In this document: positions 53,716-63,028 of the stretch, piece after piece
How positions within the stretch are numbered: position 1 is the first letter of the stretch
How the letters are laid out: every line of letters begins with the position of its first letter
From: Leptospira neocaledonica
Lineage (GTDB): Bacteria; Spirochaetota; Leptospiria; Leptospirales; Leptospiraceae
Assembly (NCBI RefSeq): GCF_002812205.1
Contig: NZ_NPEA01000011.1
Span: 1-64,000 of the forward strand
Direction of reading: 5' to 3'
Length of the DNA stretch: 64,000 nucleotides
Translations under genes and position numbers: made by a program
Notes under the pieces: generated by a model
Databases searched by the model: none
Told to the model about the DNA's origin: nothing
Seen by the model: only the letters and a program-made list of their open reading frames with translations

Positions 53716-55074
53716 GTGCTCCAGTTTTCTATCGGACACTTTGTGTTGACTTCTCTTGGTAATCGAAAATACTTTGGTGTGCTTAAATATTACTCTAGTC
53801 TAATCTGTATCGCCTCACTTACTTTATTTGCAACACCTGCAGAAGCATGGTGGAACCATTTCTTATTCAATAGACCGGCTCTCGAAGCTATACCTGAATT
53901 AGTATCCGCTCCTAAGGTAAAAGTAGAATCTCTCGAAGATTTTTTACTTAAAGAACAGGACAAACTTATCCCTCTTATGAGGGATATGGAGAAGGAAGCA
54001 AATCTCGATTACGATAAATATGCTCCACTTCCGGAGGCACTTGTATTCAAAGGTGGAGATAGAAAAACGATTCGAAATCATTTTTTAAGAGCACTTAGGT
54101 TAAATACCGGAACACCGTTAGGTTATTTTTTGCAAAATTTTCCGGGATATCCTCTGCCTGGAAAAAAATCCGATCCAATGACAGTAAGTATTTATGGAGA
54201 GAAAGATCTAAAACAAGATTATGAATTTTATGATATTCGAATAGGAGATTTTGTTAGCCCATTAGAGGTGCTTGCGACTGCAGGCGATGAGCCGGATTTC
54301 GGATTAGATCTAAATTTATTCGAAGATAATGGAGAAAGTTTCGGAAAAGATTATGGTTTTGGAATACAATCCTTTGGTGATTCTAAAATCTATTATGCCA
54401 CCCAGGTTCCATTTCATATTGGTTATTATCACGAATCGCCGATCATTTTTGCTGCGGCTGGATTTTTAACCCGTACTTATCCTAAGTATAGAGTGTATCA
54501 GTTTATGACACTTTCTCGCTATGCTTTTCAAACAGGGCATACATATTGGGGATATCGTTTTTTGGGCTGGGGAATGCATTATGTTGTGGATCTAACACAA
54601 CCGTATCATTCCAGAGTTCTTCCAAATTTTGGGACAATCAGTATGCTTTGGATTAATTTAAAAGCCATACTTGGATTTGAAAGCGCCAAAAACGATGCGA
54701 TCGACAGGATTGCCAGTCGTCACACTACTATCGAAAAATACCATTTTAGTACATTACGAAATGCGTATCAAAGCAAGAATTTAACTCATCCTTTTATAGT
54801 AAGTGTAAAAGAAACCGATTTTGATAATAGTTACGGTAAGTACGATAATTCTTATATAGTAAATATAGTAACACAACAAAGTTATGATATTTCCGATCGG
54901 ATCGATACTCTAATAGATGAATCGAACCTGCTAAAAGGTTTTTCAGAAGGAAAACTTTTACCCGAGATCAATCAAAAGTCATTGGGAGATCTTGATTCTA
55001 CAATTACGGAGCATATGAAAAGTGTAGGTTCTCATATCCGGAATTATGTAAAGGCCGGATTGAAACAAAACTAA
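53716..55074 (+). CDS. Secreted zinc phospholipase C/S1-P1 nuclease-like protein
   Basis: A 452-residue frame from a GTG. A better start may be the GTG at 53779, which opens a standard signal peptide (LKYYSSLICIASLTLFATPAEA). Cleavage would leave mature Trp-Trp-Asn-His at the N-terminus; in zinc phospholipase C and S1-P1 nucleases the free N-terminal Trp is a zinc ligand. The segment RFLGWGMHYVVDLTQPYHSRVLP fits the family's His/Asp zinc site. No ribosome site is clear for either start. Cleavage of phospholipid or nucleic acid is plausible; substrate not known. Confidence 0.75.
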   Translation: MLQFSIGHFVLTSLGNRKYFGVLKYYSSLICIASLTLFATPAEAWWNHFLFNRPALEAIPELVSAPKVKVESLEDFLLKEQDKLIPLMRDMEKEANLDYDKYAPLPEALVFKGGDRKTIRNHFLRALRLNTGTPLGYFLQNFPGYPLPGKKSDPMTVSIYGEKDLKQDYEFYDIRIGDFVSPLEVLATAGDEPDFGLDLNLFEDNGESFGKDYGFGIQSFGDSKIYYATQVPFHIGYYHESPIIFAAAGFLTRTYPKYRVYQFMTLSRYAFQTGHTYWGYRFLGWGMHYVVDLTQPYHSRVLPNFGTISMLWINLKAILGFESAKNDAIDRIASRHTTIEKYHFSTLRNAYQSKNLTHPFIVSVKETDFDNSYGKYDNSYIVNIVTQQSYDISDRIDTLIDESNLLKGFSEGKLLPEINQKSLGDLDSTITEHMKSVGSHIRNYVKAGLKQN

Positions 55075-55121
55075 GGAAAATTAGGCTGAGACTGTAAAAG
55101 CAAAATCAGCCGATTATTCGA

Positions 55122-58100
55122 TTAATAGAACGAATGATATTTTTCGTGAAACACTCTATTAGGGACTTTTCCATCCGTTAAAGAATATTCTTCCCTAAGC
55201 CCCTCTAAGAAATACATGGCCATATAACCCTTGTTCTTAACCGGTACTGTCCCTCTATATTCCGTCTTAAAAAAATCGTCTACTAATTCGAAAGTATTCT
55301 GGGAAATATTGACCTTACCCACTTCTCCTCCGGACTCCAAACGTGAGGCTGTATTAACCGCATCTCCCCATACATCGAATGCGAATTTTTTCTTTCCGAT
55401 CACTCCTCCGATGACCGGACCCGTATGAATACCTATCCTCATCTGCCAATATGGTAATCCCAATTGTTTCTTAATCGATTGCATTTGATTCATGAACGCC
55501 TGCAATTCCAAAGCGGCCAAACAAGCATCGATCGCGTGAGTTCTATTTTTTGCAGGGATCCCACCCACGCACATATAGGAATCCCCGATCGTTTTCAATT
55601 TTTCTAATTTATAACGATGTACTATCTCATCGAATTGAGTAAAACAACTATCCAATTCTCGGATCAGATCAGATGGAGAAAGTGTCTCTGCAATTTGTGT
55701 AAATCCTTTAAAATCGGTAAATAGGATAGTTGCGGATTCGTACAAGATAGGTCGCACTTCTCCTTTTTCCTTTAATTCCTCAGCAATCTCCGAAGGAAGA
55801 ATATTCAGAAGTAATGAATCCGCTTTTTCACGAGAAGTCTCCGCTTCCGTAAAAAGATTTTTGATCTGGTCGTATAAGGACGCATTATGCAATGCAGTAG
55901 TAATCTGTTCGCAGATCCGCATTATCTTCTCCCTAGCCTTAACGCTTAAACCTATCTTCTTTTCGAAAGCGGTTAGATTAAGAATACCTATCACCTCATG
56001 GTTTAATATGAGAGGAATTTGGAACATAGAATACAGATGGCAATTTTTTGCGATCCTGAGATCGATTTTAGAAAAGTTCACCATACTTCCATTGAGTAAA
56101 TTCGTAAAACCTTGTTCCGATCGTATATCATCTATATATAATGGAACTTTTTCCGAATAAGTATGATAGATACTTCCTCCCGTTTCATTCAAAGGAATTT
56201 CCAGATCACGAAAATATTGCATTTCCTTTTCGGTAAGTCCAGGCATTGCGGAATTGCCGGAGTAAGTCCTTAACACTCCGTTTTCCTTATCCTTTAGCAA
56301 TAACCATATAGTATCAACAGTACTATGATCGACGATATAATCGAATGCTGACTGAAAGACTTGATCAAGATCCAAAGAAGAATTCAGAATTCTTGCGAAT
56401 CGATTCAACTCTTCTATCTCTTCCGCAGAATCTTTTGTTTCCTGTAATAGAATCGCGTTTTGAACTGCGCCTGCGATCTGATCTCCCAAAGACGCGATCT
56501 CCTTTAGATCTTTCTGAGCTAAAAATTGGACTTTTGACCAGGTTACAGAAAGAACTCCAAGCGTTTTTCCTTGTACGATCAGAGGAACATGAAGAACAGA
56601 TTCCAAATTAAAAGTTCGAACTAGTATCGCATCATACGGAGAAGCGTCCAGCCACTCAGGTTTAATTTCCGCCAAATAGATCGGCTTTTGTTTTTTCGAG
56701 GTCCTTGCAAGAACTCCTCCTTCTAACGCTAATGGAATCTTAAGATCCGCTATCTTATCCTTAATATCCGAATCCGCGTTTGAAGTAAGGTGATACAATA
56801 CCAATGATTGCTGAGCATCATTGATCGTAAATAGAGCGAGTATGGAATCTTCTCCGAATCTTAAAGAAATATGATCCTTAACAAATTGTAAAATTTCGGT
56901 CAGATCGCTCGTTGAATTGATCTTCTTCGCAAGTTCGGTCAGCACTTCTGCTTCGTTTTTAGAATTTTCAGCCTCTTCTCTTGCCCGATCCAATCTATGT
57001 AATAAAACATCCAGTTCAGACGAAATTGGTCTCGTCAAAAAGAAGGCGAGTTGATATCCCAGAAGAAGGATTGGAAAACATATTAAAAGAATATAAAGTA
57101 TTCTTGAATCTATCGGACTACTTTTAGACAAAAAAGGAAAAAGAAGAAATGAAAATAACGGGATCAAGGAAAGGGATAATAAAGAGATCCTGTGACTTAT
57201 CCTAAAAGCCTGTTGAGCTTCCAGTCTTGTAGAATTCCGCAGAACTCCGTAGGCTAATATTCCAGTCGGAATAATACTTAAATTTCCAAGTGGATAAATA
57301 GGAAATCCTTGTGTTGCGGGCAAATTTAAAAGAAGCATAATACTTCCTACAATTAAGAATAGAACCGCCAAGTTTCCTAAAAAATCGGATTCTTTTTTCC
57401 TGAATGCGGAGAACCATTCCGACAAAACCGCCAGGATCCCGATAAAACCGACTACTCCAAATCCTTGTACAACCGGTCCGGATGCAAGTATCCTTCCCCA
57501 AGCGAATTCGTAATATCCCACGAACAACCAAGGCGAGAGTGCGGCTACACTTAATAAAAACACAAGCGCATCGAAGATAGGAAAATATTTTGGCAACGGT
57601 TTCTTTAAGGCAAGATACGCAAAACGTATATGAATAGAAGGTGCAAGAAAAAAGATCATATAGCAGACTTGAGTGACTCTAAGACCTATTATAGGATCCG
57701 AAATTATATTGATAGAAAGCACAGAGATCAACTGTGCTCCATAGATATAAAGGGAAAATGCCGCGATCTGATTTAGAGGGGAAGCAGGGTTTGTTCCTCC
57801 AACAATGATCCCTAACCAGAAAACCGCCAAAGTAGAGATCAATGGAATAAAAAGCCATTGTATGTTCGGGGATTTAGCAAGTTCATCTGGAGAAATAAGA
57901 TAAACAAATGCTCCTGATATTCCCAAAAATAAGAGTGCGATTATCGCATTCAAAAAATAGAATAAAGCATTTTTATTAAATAAGAAATCACTTAAGTTCA
58001 GAAAGTCTGATCGAAATACTCCGTATGCAAGAATAAGCATAGGAATAAAAGAAAAATTACCCCCCGGAAAGAAAGGGATCCCTATGAAACTAGGTAGATT

Positions 58101-58733
58101 GGATGCAGCCAGAATGATAAGGAGGTTTTGTCCGAGTACAAGTGTTTTTTTATTCTTTAAAGAATTGTATTTTAGAAAATGAAGAATACATGGAACACCA
58201 ATGAGAAAGTAAGTAGATACTCCTATGATTCCCCAAGGTTTTAAGAAGAAAGTGGATACAGGATATTTTCCGAACGGATAATGTATAAAATCTCCAGTAA
58301 AGGCCCGATTTAAAACGATGCCGGACAATGCAAATACGACTGCTCCCCAATTCAACCAGTTCATCCAAGAAAGGATCTTATATTTTTTTTCTAGGATATG
58401 ATGTAGAATATGAGCACTCATAGGAGTGAATAAAAGAACGATCGGGTACAAGAGCGTATTAACGGATAATAAAAAACTCTTATCCAAAATAACCGCTCTT
58501 AGTCCCAAAAGAAGCCCAAGAGTTCCGAAGGCAAGGCAGCTAATTGCAAAACTAATTAAAAGAGCTTGAGAACCTTCTTTTCGAGCTCTTATCATACCTG
58601 CGACAAATAACAAAAAACCTACAACAAAGGTAGTGAGCCCTGGAACTGCAAAAGGGAATTGGTACCAAAAATACTGAAGATCTGTAGGAGCCGAAGAAAT
58701 GATTGGCCAAGCGTTCTGTGGTAAAACTTCCAT
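55122..58733 (-). CDS. Multi-TM GAF adenylate cyclase (class III)
   Basis: A 1203-residue protein from the ATG at 58733; open frames also start at 58766 and 58862, the last overlapping the divergent gene. The first ~580 residues hold about 15 TM segments in two similar halves (FFPGGNFSFIPMLILAYGVFRSD and IYPLGNLSIIPTGILAYGVLRNS). Two GAF domains follow, then the cyclase domain: ILFTDFKGFTQI and TIGDSYMCVGG supply metal-binding Asp, with the substrate Lys in EKLKTIGD and the FDVWGDAVNTASRLE block. The Lys and Asp-Trp pair favours ATP. It is divergent from a 7TM-AraC gene. Confidence 0.93.
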   Translation of the reverse strand: MEVLPQNAWPIISSAPTDLQYFWYQFPFAVPGLTTFVVGFLLFVAGMIRARKEGSQALLISFAISCLAFGTLGLLLGLRAVILDKSFLLSVNTLLYPIVLLFTPMSAHILHHILEKKYKILSWMNWLNWGAVVFALSGIVLNRAFTGDFIHYPFGKYPVSTFFLKPWGIIGVSTYFLIGVPCILHFLKYNSLKNKKTLVLGQNLLIILAASNLPSFIGIPFFPGGNFSFIPMLILAYGVFRSDFLNLSDFLFNKNALFYFLNAIIALLFLGISGAFVYLISPDELAKSPNIQWLFIPLISTLAVFWLGIIVGGTNPASPLNQIAAFSLYIYGAQLISVLSINIISDPIIGLRVTQVCYMIFFLAPSIHIRFAYLALKKPLPKYFPIFDALVFLLSVAALSPWLFVGYYEFAWGRILASGPVVQGFGVVGFIGILAVLSEWFSAFRKKESDFLGNLAVLFLIVGSIMLLLNLPATQGFPIYPLGNLSIIPTGILAYGVLRNSTRLEAQQAFRISHRISLLSLSLIPLFSFLLFPFLSKSSPIDSRILYILLICFPILLLGYQLAFFLTRPISSELDVLLHRLDRAREEAENSKNEAEVLTELAKKINSTSDLTEILQFVKDHISLRFGEDSILALFTINDAQQSLVLYHLTSNADSDIKDKIADLKIPLALEGGVLARTSKKQKPIYLAEIKPEWLDASPYDAILVRTFNLESVLHVPLIVQGKTLGVLSVTWSKVQFLAQKDLKEIASLGDQIAGAVQNAILLQETKDSAEEIEELNRFARILNSSLDLDQVFQSAFDYIVDHSTVDTIWLLLKDKENGVLRTYSGNSAMPGLTEKEMQYFRDLEIPLNETGGSIYHTYSEKVPLYIDDIRSEQGFTNLLNGSMVNFSKIDLRIAKNCHLYSMFQIPLILNHEVIGILNLTAFEKKIGLSVKAREKIMRICEQITTALHNASLYDQIKNLFTEAETSREKADSLLLNILPSEIAEELKEKGEVRPILYESATILFTDFKGFTQIAETLSPSDLIRELDSCFTQFDEIVHRYKLEKLKTIGDSYMCVGGIPAKNRTHAIDACLAALELQAFMNQMQSIKKQLGLPYWQMRIGIHTGPVIGGVIGKKKFAFDVWGDAVNTASRLESGGEVGKVNISQNTFELVDDFFKTEYRGTVPVKNKGYMAMYFLEGLREEYSLTDGKVPNRVFHEKYHSFY

Positions 58734-58848
58734 ATTCGGGACAATATAATAGGCATAAAACGTCATCCGTCGTCTGTGGTTATAATTCTGGACATTTATT
58801 TCCAATAAGAATTGCCATCTTTTAGATATCTGAAAGAACTCGCCGTGA

Positions 58849-60474
58849 ATGTGTAGATCCAATTATAAAGCATGTTTATTGATCCTGCTTCTTTCGATAA
58901 GCGCTTGTAAGTCTTCAAACCAAGCGGAGAAGGAAGCAGATTGTAGCTTTGAGACCTTACAGATTCGAACAACTCTTAGCGGAGAAAGAGATCCGAATCT
59001 CGCGTTTTCGCAAACTTTTGAGGATCTAAACCAGCCATATATTGATCTTGGATATACCGATCGTACTATTTGGATCAAACTGCAGAGTAAACCATTTGCT
59101 GCGGAAAAAAAATGTTATATGGTCTTAGAATGGGCTACTCTTACCAATATTGACTTCTTCTTAGAAACAGATGCTGGTAATTGGAACCTGTATGGTCAGG
59201 CAGGAGCAGTTTTAGAAAGAAGCAAATGGAAAGTTGCTTGGTTGGATTATCCGAGTATTCCACTTCTTCGAAACAAAGAAATATTAGTACGGATCAATAC
59301 TCGTTCATTAGTTCGTATTCCTTTCTTTATCTTATCCGAAGAAGAAGCCATAAACAAAACCAATGATCGCACCATGTACACCTCCTTTTATGCGGGGTTC
59401 ATGCTCGCGATATGTTTGTTTTCTTTATTTTTCTTTTTTACCCTCAAAGACCAAATCTATCTTTGGTACGGAGGTTATATATTTTTTATAACAATGAACT
59501 TTAGCCTAATGTATTCTTCCGCACCTAGGATTCTCTTGTCAGAAACTCCTTATTGGCTCAATCATGGATTCTTCTTCAGTCAGGCACTCACCTTATTCTT
59601 CGGAGTTGCATTCTTTAGAGAATTTGTGGACTTGAGATCCACCTTTCCTCGTTTTGATAAAATCGCGATCGCCATACTTATTTTTGCTGCTCTAAGCTCA
59701 ATAGCTGCCGCTCTTTCGGATTGGAACCAATTATTTTCCGGAGTATTCTCCCTTATTTATATGATTTGGATCCCAGCTTTTTTGATCGTTACGATTAGAA
59801 TGTTGATTCAGGGACAAAAACATCTTTTAACATTCGTTATCACTTGGGGTACTTTTTATTCGGCAGCATTCGTATACATATTATGGATCACGCGAGTACT
59901 TCAGCCTAATCCTATTTACTTTTATTTACCGGTTTGGGCACTTCCTTTGGAAGTTATATTTTTTGCGGCGAGTATCTACGAGCGATACAAAAGTATAGAT
60001 TCAAGAAGAAAAATATTAGAAATCGAAATGAAGACTGCAGTGGATCGGTTATCTGAATTTTCTCTGAAGCCAGAAAAATCCCAACCATCGGACGGAAAAA
60101 CTTCTAAATACATCAGAAGCAAGATCCATAATACGAATGTAAATCAGATATTGGGAGAAATCGAAAGATTATTTACACAAGAAATGATATTCAAGGAAGA
60201 GAATCTTTCCTTAGCGACTCTTGCTACGAGGTTGGAGTTAAATCCTCACCAACTTTCAGAAATATGTAATACTCAATTAAACACGACATTCCCGAGACTA
60301 TTATCCTATTATAGAATACAACATTCAATCCATCTTCTAAAAGAAAAATCCGAATGGAATATTTTAGAAATTGCTTATGAATCCGGATTTGGCTCCAAGG
60401 CTGCGTTTAACGCCGAATTCAAACGGATTACAGGACGAACTCCCAAACAATTCAGAATCTTCGAATTAACTTAA
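58849..60474 (+). CDS. 7TM-AraC lipoprotein regulator, second copy
   Basis: A 541-residue protein with a lipobox (LLLLSISAC), an extracellular 7TMR-DISMED2-like domain (about 40-170; DLGYTDRTIWIKLQS, VRINTRSLVRIPFFILSEEEA), seven TM segments (about 180-375) and a C-terminal AraC-type DNA-binding domain (SLATLATRLELNPHQLSEICN and AYESGFGSKAAFNAEFKRITGRTPKQF). It resembles the protein at 44296-45870 in layout. Lipid anchoring in addition to the TM bundle is unusual for a DNA-binding protein. It is divergent from the adenylate cyclase, so cyclic AMP and this regulator may belong to one pathway; this is inference. Confidence 0.9.
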   Translation: MCRSNYKACLLILLLSISACKSSNQAEKEADCSFETLQIRTTLSGERDPNLAFSQTFEDLNQPYIDLGYTDRTIWIKLQSKPFAAEKKCYMVLEWATLTNIDFFLETDAGNWNLYGQAGAVLERSKWKVAWLDYPSIPLLRNKEILVRINTRSLVRIPFFILSEEEAINKTNDRTMYTSFYAGFMLAICLFSLFFFFTLKDQIYLWYGGYIFFITMNFSLMYSSAPRILLSETPYWLNHGFFFSQALTLFFGVAFFREFVDLRSTFPRFDKIAIAILIFAALSSIAAALSDWNQLFSGVFSLIYMIWIPAFLIVTIRMLIQGQKHLLTFVITWGTFYSAAFVYILWITRVLQPNPIYFYLPVWALPLEVIFFAASIYERYKSIDSRRKILEIEMKTAVDRLSEFSLKPEKSQPSDGKTSKYIRSKIHNTNVNQILGEIERLFTQEMIFKEENLSLATLATRLELNPHQLSEICNTQLNTTFPRLLSYYRIQHSIHLLKEKSEWNILEIAYESGFGSKAAFNAEFKRITGRTPKQFRIFELT

Positions 60475-60600
60475 CAAAACTCCTCTTTTAGGCTAAACAT
60501 CGTAAAAAAAGAGACCTCTTGCTCAAAGTAGAAAACTTTTTTATCAATACCGGATTCGTTCAAGCGCAGGAGAGAATGATTATGCTATCCTTCCGAATAT

Positions 60601-61602
60601 ATGAAGAAGTTTCTGATCGTTCTATTCTCCATACTTTTTTTCATTATAATCTGGTGGATTTTAACTCCTTCTCCCCATGAATACAAAAGAATCCCAAATT
60701 CGGAATTTTCGTTTGAGACCGTAATTTTCAGGAGCCCAGATCCGAAACGTCTTTCTGATTTTTACACGAATGTATTCAAAGCTAAAGAAACAGAGAAGAA
60801 GTCTGACTGGGCCCTCGGAGATCCGCTCTCTTCTGTCATTAGTCTCAGAACTCCTGATTACCAAGAAGAAGGGCCAATATTTACGATATTAAAATCTGAG
60901 AAATCTAATCACGGAACATCTGCTGCAAACGATCTGGGTTACGCTCATATCTGTTTCGAAACGGATAATGTTCCAGGGCTTATCCAAACATTTCTAAAGA
61001 ATGGAGGAAGTATCGACAGTGTTTTTGAGGACTTGCAAAAAGTTCCTGCAATCTATGGAAGAGATCCGGATGGAAATATAATCGAAATTCATATTCCATT
61101 TCCTACTCCTCTTAGCCCAAGCACTATCTTTCGAAGTCTAAATTCATTGGTAAGGACTCATTTCAAATTGGATCCGCCTGCAATCGACAAAATCCGATTC
61201 CTTCATGTGAATATCAATACCAAAGATTGGACCAAAACTCTTTCTTTTTATAGTAAGATATTCGAAACTTCTTCTACAGGATTTGAAAGAGATTATAAGG
61301 GAGACTTTATAGAAAAGTTAACTGGAATCCAAGGAATAGAGATCAAAGGCCGCCATCTTCCCCTCCCCGGATATGACGAAGGGGGGCCTACTGTAGAGAT
61401 TTTCACCTATAATAATTTTAGCGAGAAGGGTCCATTAGAGAAATCCGATGCTGGAAAAATTGCGGTGGGATTTTTAACTTCCGATTTACGATCAGCAGCA
61501 AACAAAATACTCCAAGATGGAGGAATATTAACGGAAGAATATAATAATACCATAATGTTCAAAGATCCTGACGGAAATCTTATACTTGTTTCCCAGAAAT
61601 AA
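60601..61602 (+). CDS. Membrane-anchored protein with two VOC (glyoxalase-like) domains
   Basis: A 333-residue protein with an N-terminal TM anchor (about 4-21) and two VOC domains (about 35-170 and 195-330). Each has the alpha-beta pattern, e.g. SFETVIFRSPDPKRLSDFYTNVFKA and RFLHVNINTKDWTKTLSFYSKIFE, and the GRDPDGNIIEIH and FKDPDGNLILVS endings. VOC proteins use a divalent metal in ring-opening, isomerisation or resistance roles. The end Glu of the first domain (IIEIH) is present, while in the second it is replaced (LILVS). Substrate unknown. It precedes an MDR reductase by 23 bp. Confidence 0.85.
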   Translation: MKKFLIVLFSILFFIIIWWILTPSPHEYKRIPNSEFSFETVIFRSPDPKRLSDFYTNVFKAKETEKKSDWALGDPLSSVISLRTPDYQEEGPIFTILKSEKSNHGTSAANDLGYAHICFETDNVPGLIQTFLKNGGSIDSVFEDLQKVPAIYGRDPDGNIIEIHIPFPTPLSPSTIFRSLNSLVRTHFKLDPPAIDKIRFLHVNINTKDWTKTLSFYSKIFETSSTGFERDYKGDFIEKLTGIQGIEIKGRHLPLPGYDEGGPTVEIFTYNNFSEKGPLEKSDAGKIAVGFLTSDLRSAANKILQDGGILTEEYNNTIMFKDPDGNLILVSQK

Positions 61603-61625
61603 TTAAACTTTGGAAAAATGAATCC

Positions 61626-62678
61626 ATGAAAAATAACCTTCCTAACAAAATGAACGCAGTCAGACAGATCGCCCCCTTGTCTGAAAATAATATCTCGGAC
61701 CCAAAAGAAATCTTAAAAGTTTTAGAATTAACCCAACTAGATCTTCCTAAGCCTGGACCAGGCCAAGTTCTCATAAAAGTCAACCGGGGCTCCATGAATC
61801 CCAACGATCTATATCATATCAAGGGAGTGTATAGTTCTACCTTGAATTACCCTTATCCAAGAGGAGTAGGATTCGAAGGAGCAGGAACAGTCGTTGCGAG
61901 CGGAGGTGGAATTATTGGGAGGATGAGACTCGGGAAAAGAGTCGCCTTTTATACGAAGAACGGTCTTTTCGCAGAATACGTATTAGCTGATGCATTAAAA
62001 TTAATTGTACTACCTAAGGATGTGGAATTTCAAGAAGCGGCATCTTCTGTAGCAAATCCTATCACCGGTATCGGAATGGCAAAATGGGCCAAGGCTTCCG
62101 GTTCACAATATTTCTTTATCACTGCAGCTGCAGGTGCAGTTGCCAGAATGACGATGAGAGCGGCTAGTAGATACGGATTAAAGAGTATAGCTATCGTACG
62201 CAGAGAAGAACAAAAAGAGATCTGTAAAGAAGAAGGCGCGTCTTACGTATTAAACCAATCCGATCCGGACTTCGAAAAACAACTCACAAAACTTTGTAAA
62301 GAAGTCAATTGTACATACGGTTTCGATTGTATCGGAGGAGAAATGCCCTTAACATTGATACGTTCTATGCCCCAAGGATCTACCCTATGCATGTACGGTT
62401 ATTTTAATACCGGACCAATGTTATTCCAACCCCAGAAACTATTTAACGGTTGGAAAATACAATTCTTCGAAACGGAATATTATATCAATTCACTCTCCCT
62501 TGCCTCTAGATTCCTATTATCCAGAGAAGTTATCCGAAATGTAAACGGGATCTTTCGACCCAAGATCCAACGCCAATTTCCTTTGGATAGGATACAGGAT
62601 GCGTATGCATATTATAGCCAAAATATGACAGAAGGAAAGGTACAGATCCTTTGTGAATCTACAACGCGCCAGGGATAG
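61626..62678 (+). CDS. MDR-family NAD(P)H quinone reductase-like enzyme
   Basis: A 350-residue protein. Its fold is the medium-chain dehydrogenase/reductase: GQVLIKVNRGSMNPNDLYHIKG, GVGFEGAGTVVASGGG, KRVAFY, AAAGAVARMTMRAA (Rossmann loop), DCIGGE. The Cys ligands of zinc alcohol dehydrogenases are absent, so it belongs to the zinc-free quinone oxidoreductase/enoyl reductase group. The ATG at 61626 is plausible; another ATG nine codons on gives MNAVRQ, a more typical N-terminus. The last residues (TTRQG) are encoded inside the dispersed GC-rich element that starts at 62664. Probably cotranscribed with the VOC gene. Confidence 0.87.
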   Translation: MKNNLPNKMNAVRQIAPLSENNISDPKEILKVLELTQLDLPKPGPGQVLIKVNRGSMNPNDLYHIKGVYSSTLNYPYPRGVGFEGAGTVVASGGGIIGRMRLGKRVAFYTKNGLFAEYVLADALKLIVLPKDVEFQEAASSVANPITGIGMAKWAKASGSQYFFITAAAGAVARMTMRAASRYGLKSIAIVRREEQKEICKEEGASYVLNQSDPDFEKQLTKLCKEVNCTYGFDCIGGEMPLTLIRSMPQGSTLCMYGYFNTGPMLFQPQKLFNGWKIQFFETEYYINSLSLASRFLLSREVIRNVNGIFRPKIQRQFPLDRIQDAYAYYSQNMTEGKVQILCESTTRQG

Positions 62679-62794
62679 TAGCGGTATACCGCGCCGCAAC
62701 ACAAGTGGTGAGGCGCAGATACAAGCGGATAGCCCGATCCGAGCGTTCGACGAATATTCGTCACACCTCTATACGAGTCGCGAGGAGGCGCCCC
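62664..62794 (+). repeat. GC-rich dispersed intergenic element, copy A
   Basis: A ~131-bp GC-rich island that starts with GCGCCAGGGATAG and ends GGAGGCGCCCC. It has terminal GCGCC/GGCGC inverted ends and an internal palindrome GACGAATATTCGTC. It overlaps the 3' end of the MDR gene by about 15 bp. The minus strand of 30563-30660 shows the same ordered blocks. The rest of the gap to 63028 is AT-rich with no clear feature, apart from the promoter of the GH5 gene. Confidence 0.65.
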
Positions 62795-63028
62795 AAAATA
62801 TATTAAATATTTATAATATAATAAACATTTTGTAAGTTCTACACTTTAAATATATGGACTGTTCGTTCAATATTTTTATTATAACGAACGCTTTAAAAAG
62901 AAAAAACTTCAGAACCAAGAAAGAATCTTGGGGAAAAATAAACGATTTATAAGTAGGTCCCGTTAAATATCTCCACACATATAAAAACTATCCGTGATTG
63001 ATTGGGAATTCAATGGAGAGAATTCAAA

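Noticed and set aside
55084..55111. GGCTGA/TCAGCC hairpin between the phospholipase-like and cyclase genes as a terminator
   Set aside because: Only a 6-bp stem with a long loop and no T-run; not strong enough to annotate.
62653..62835. 60-codon frame through the GC-rich element
   Set aside because: It starts inside the MDR gene, reads through a structured repeat, and has no recognisable content.
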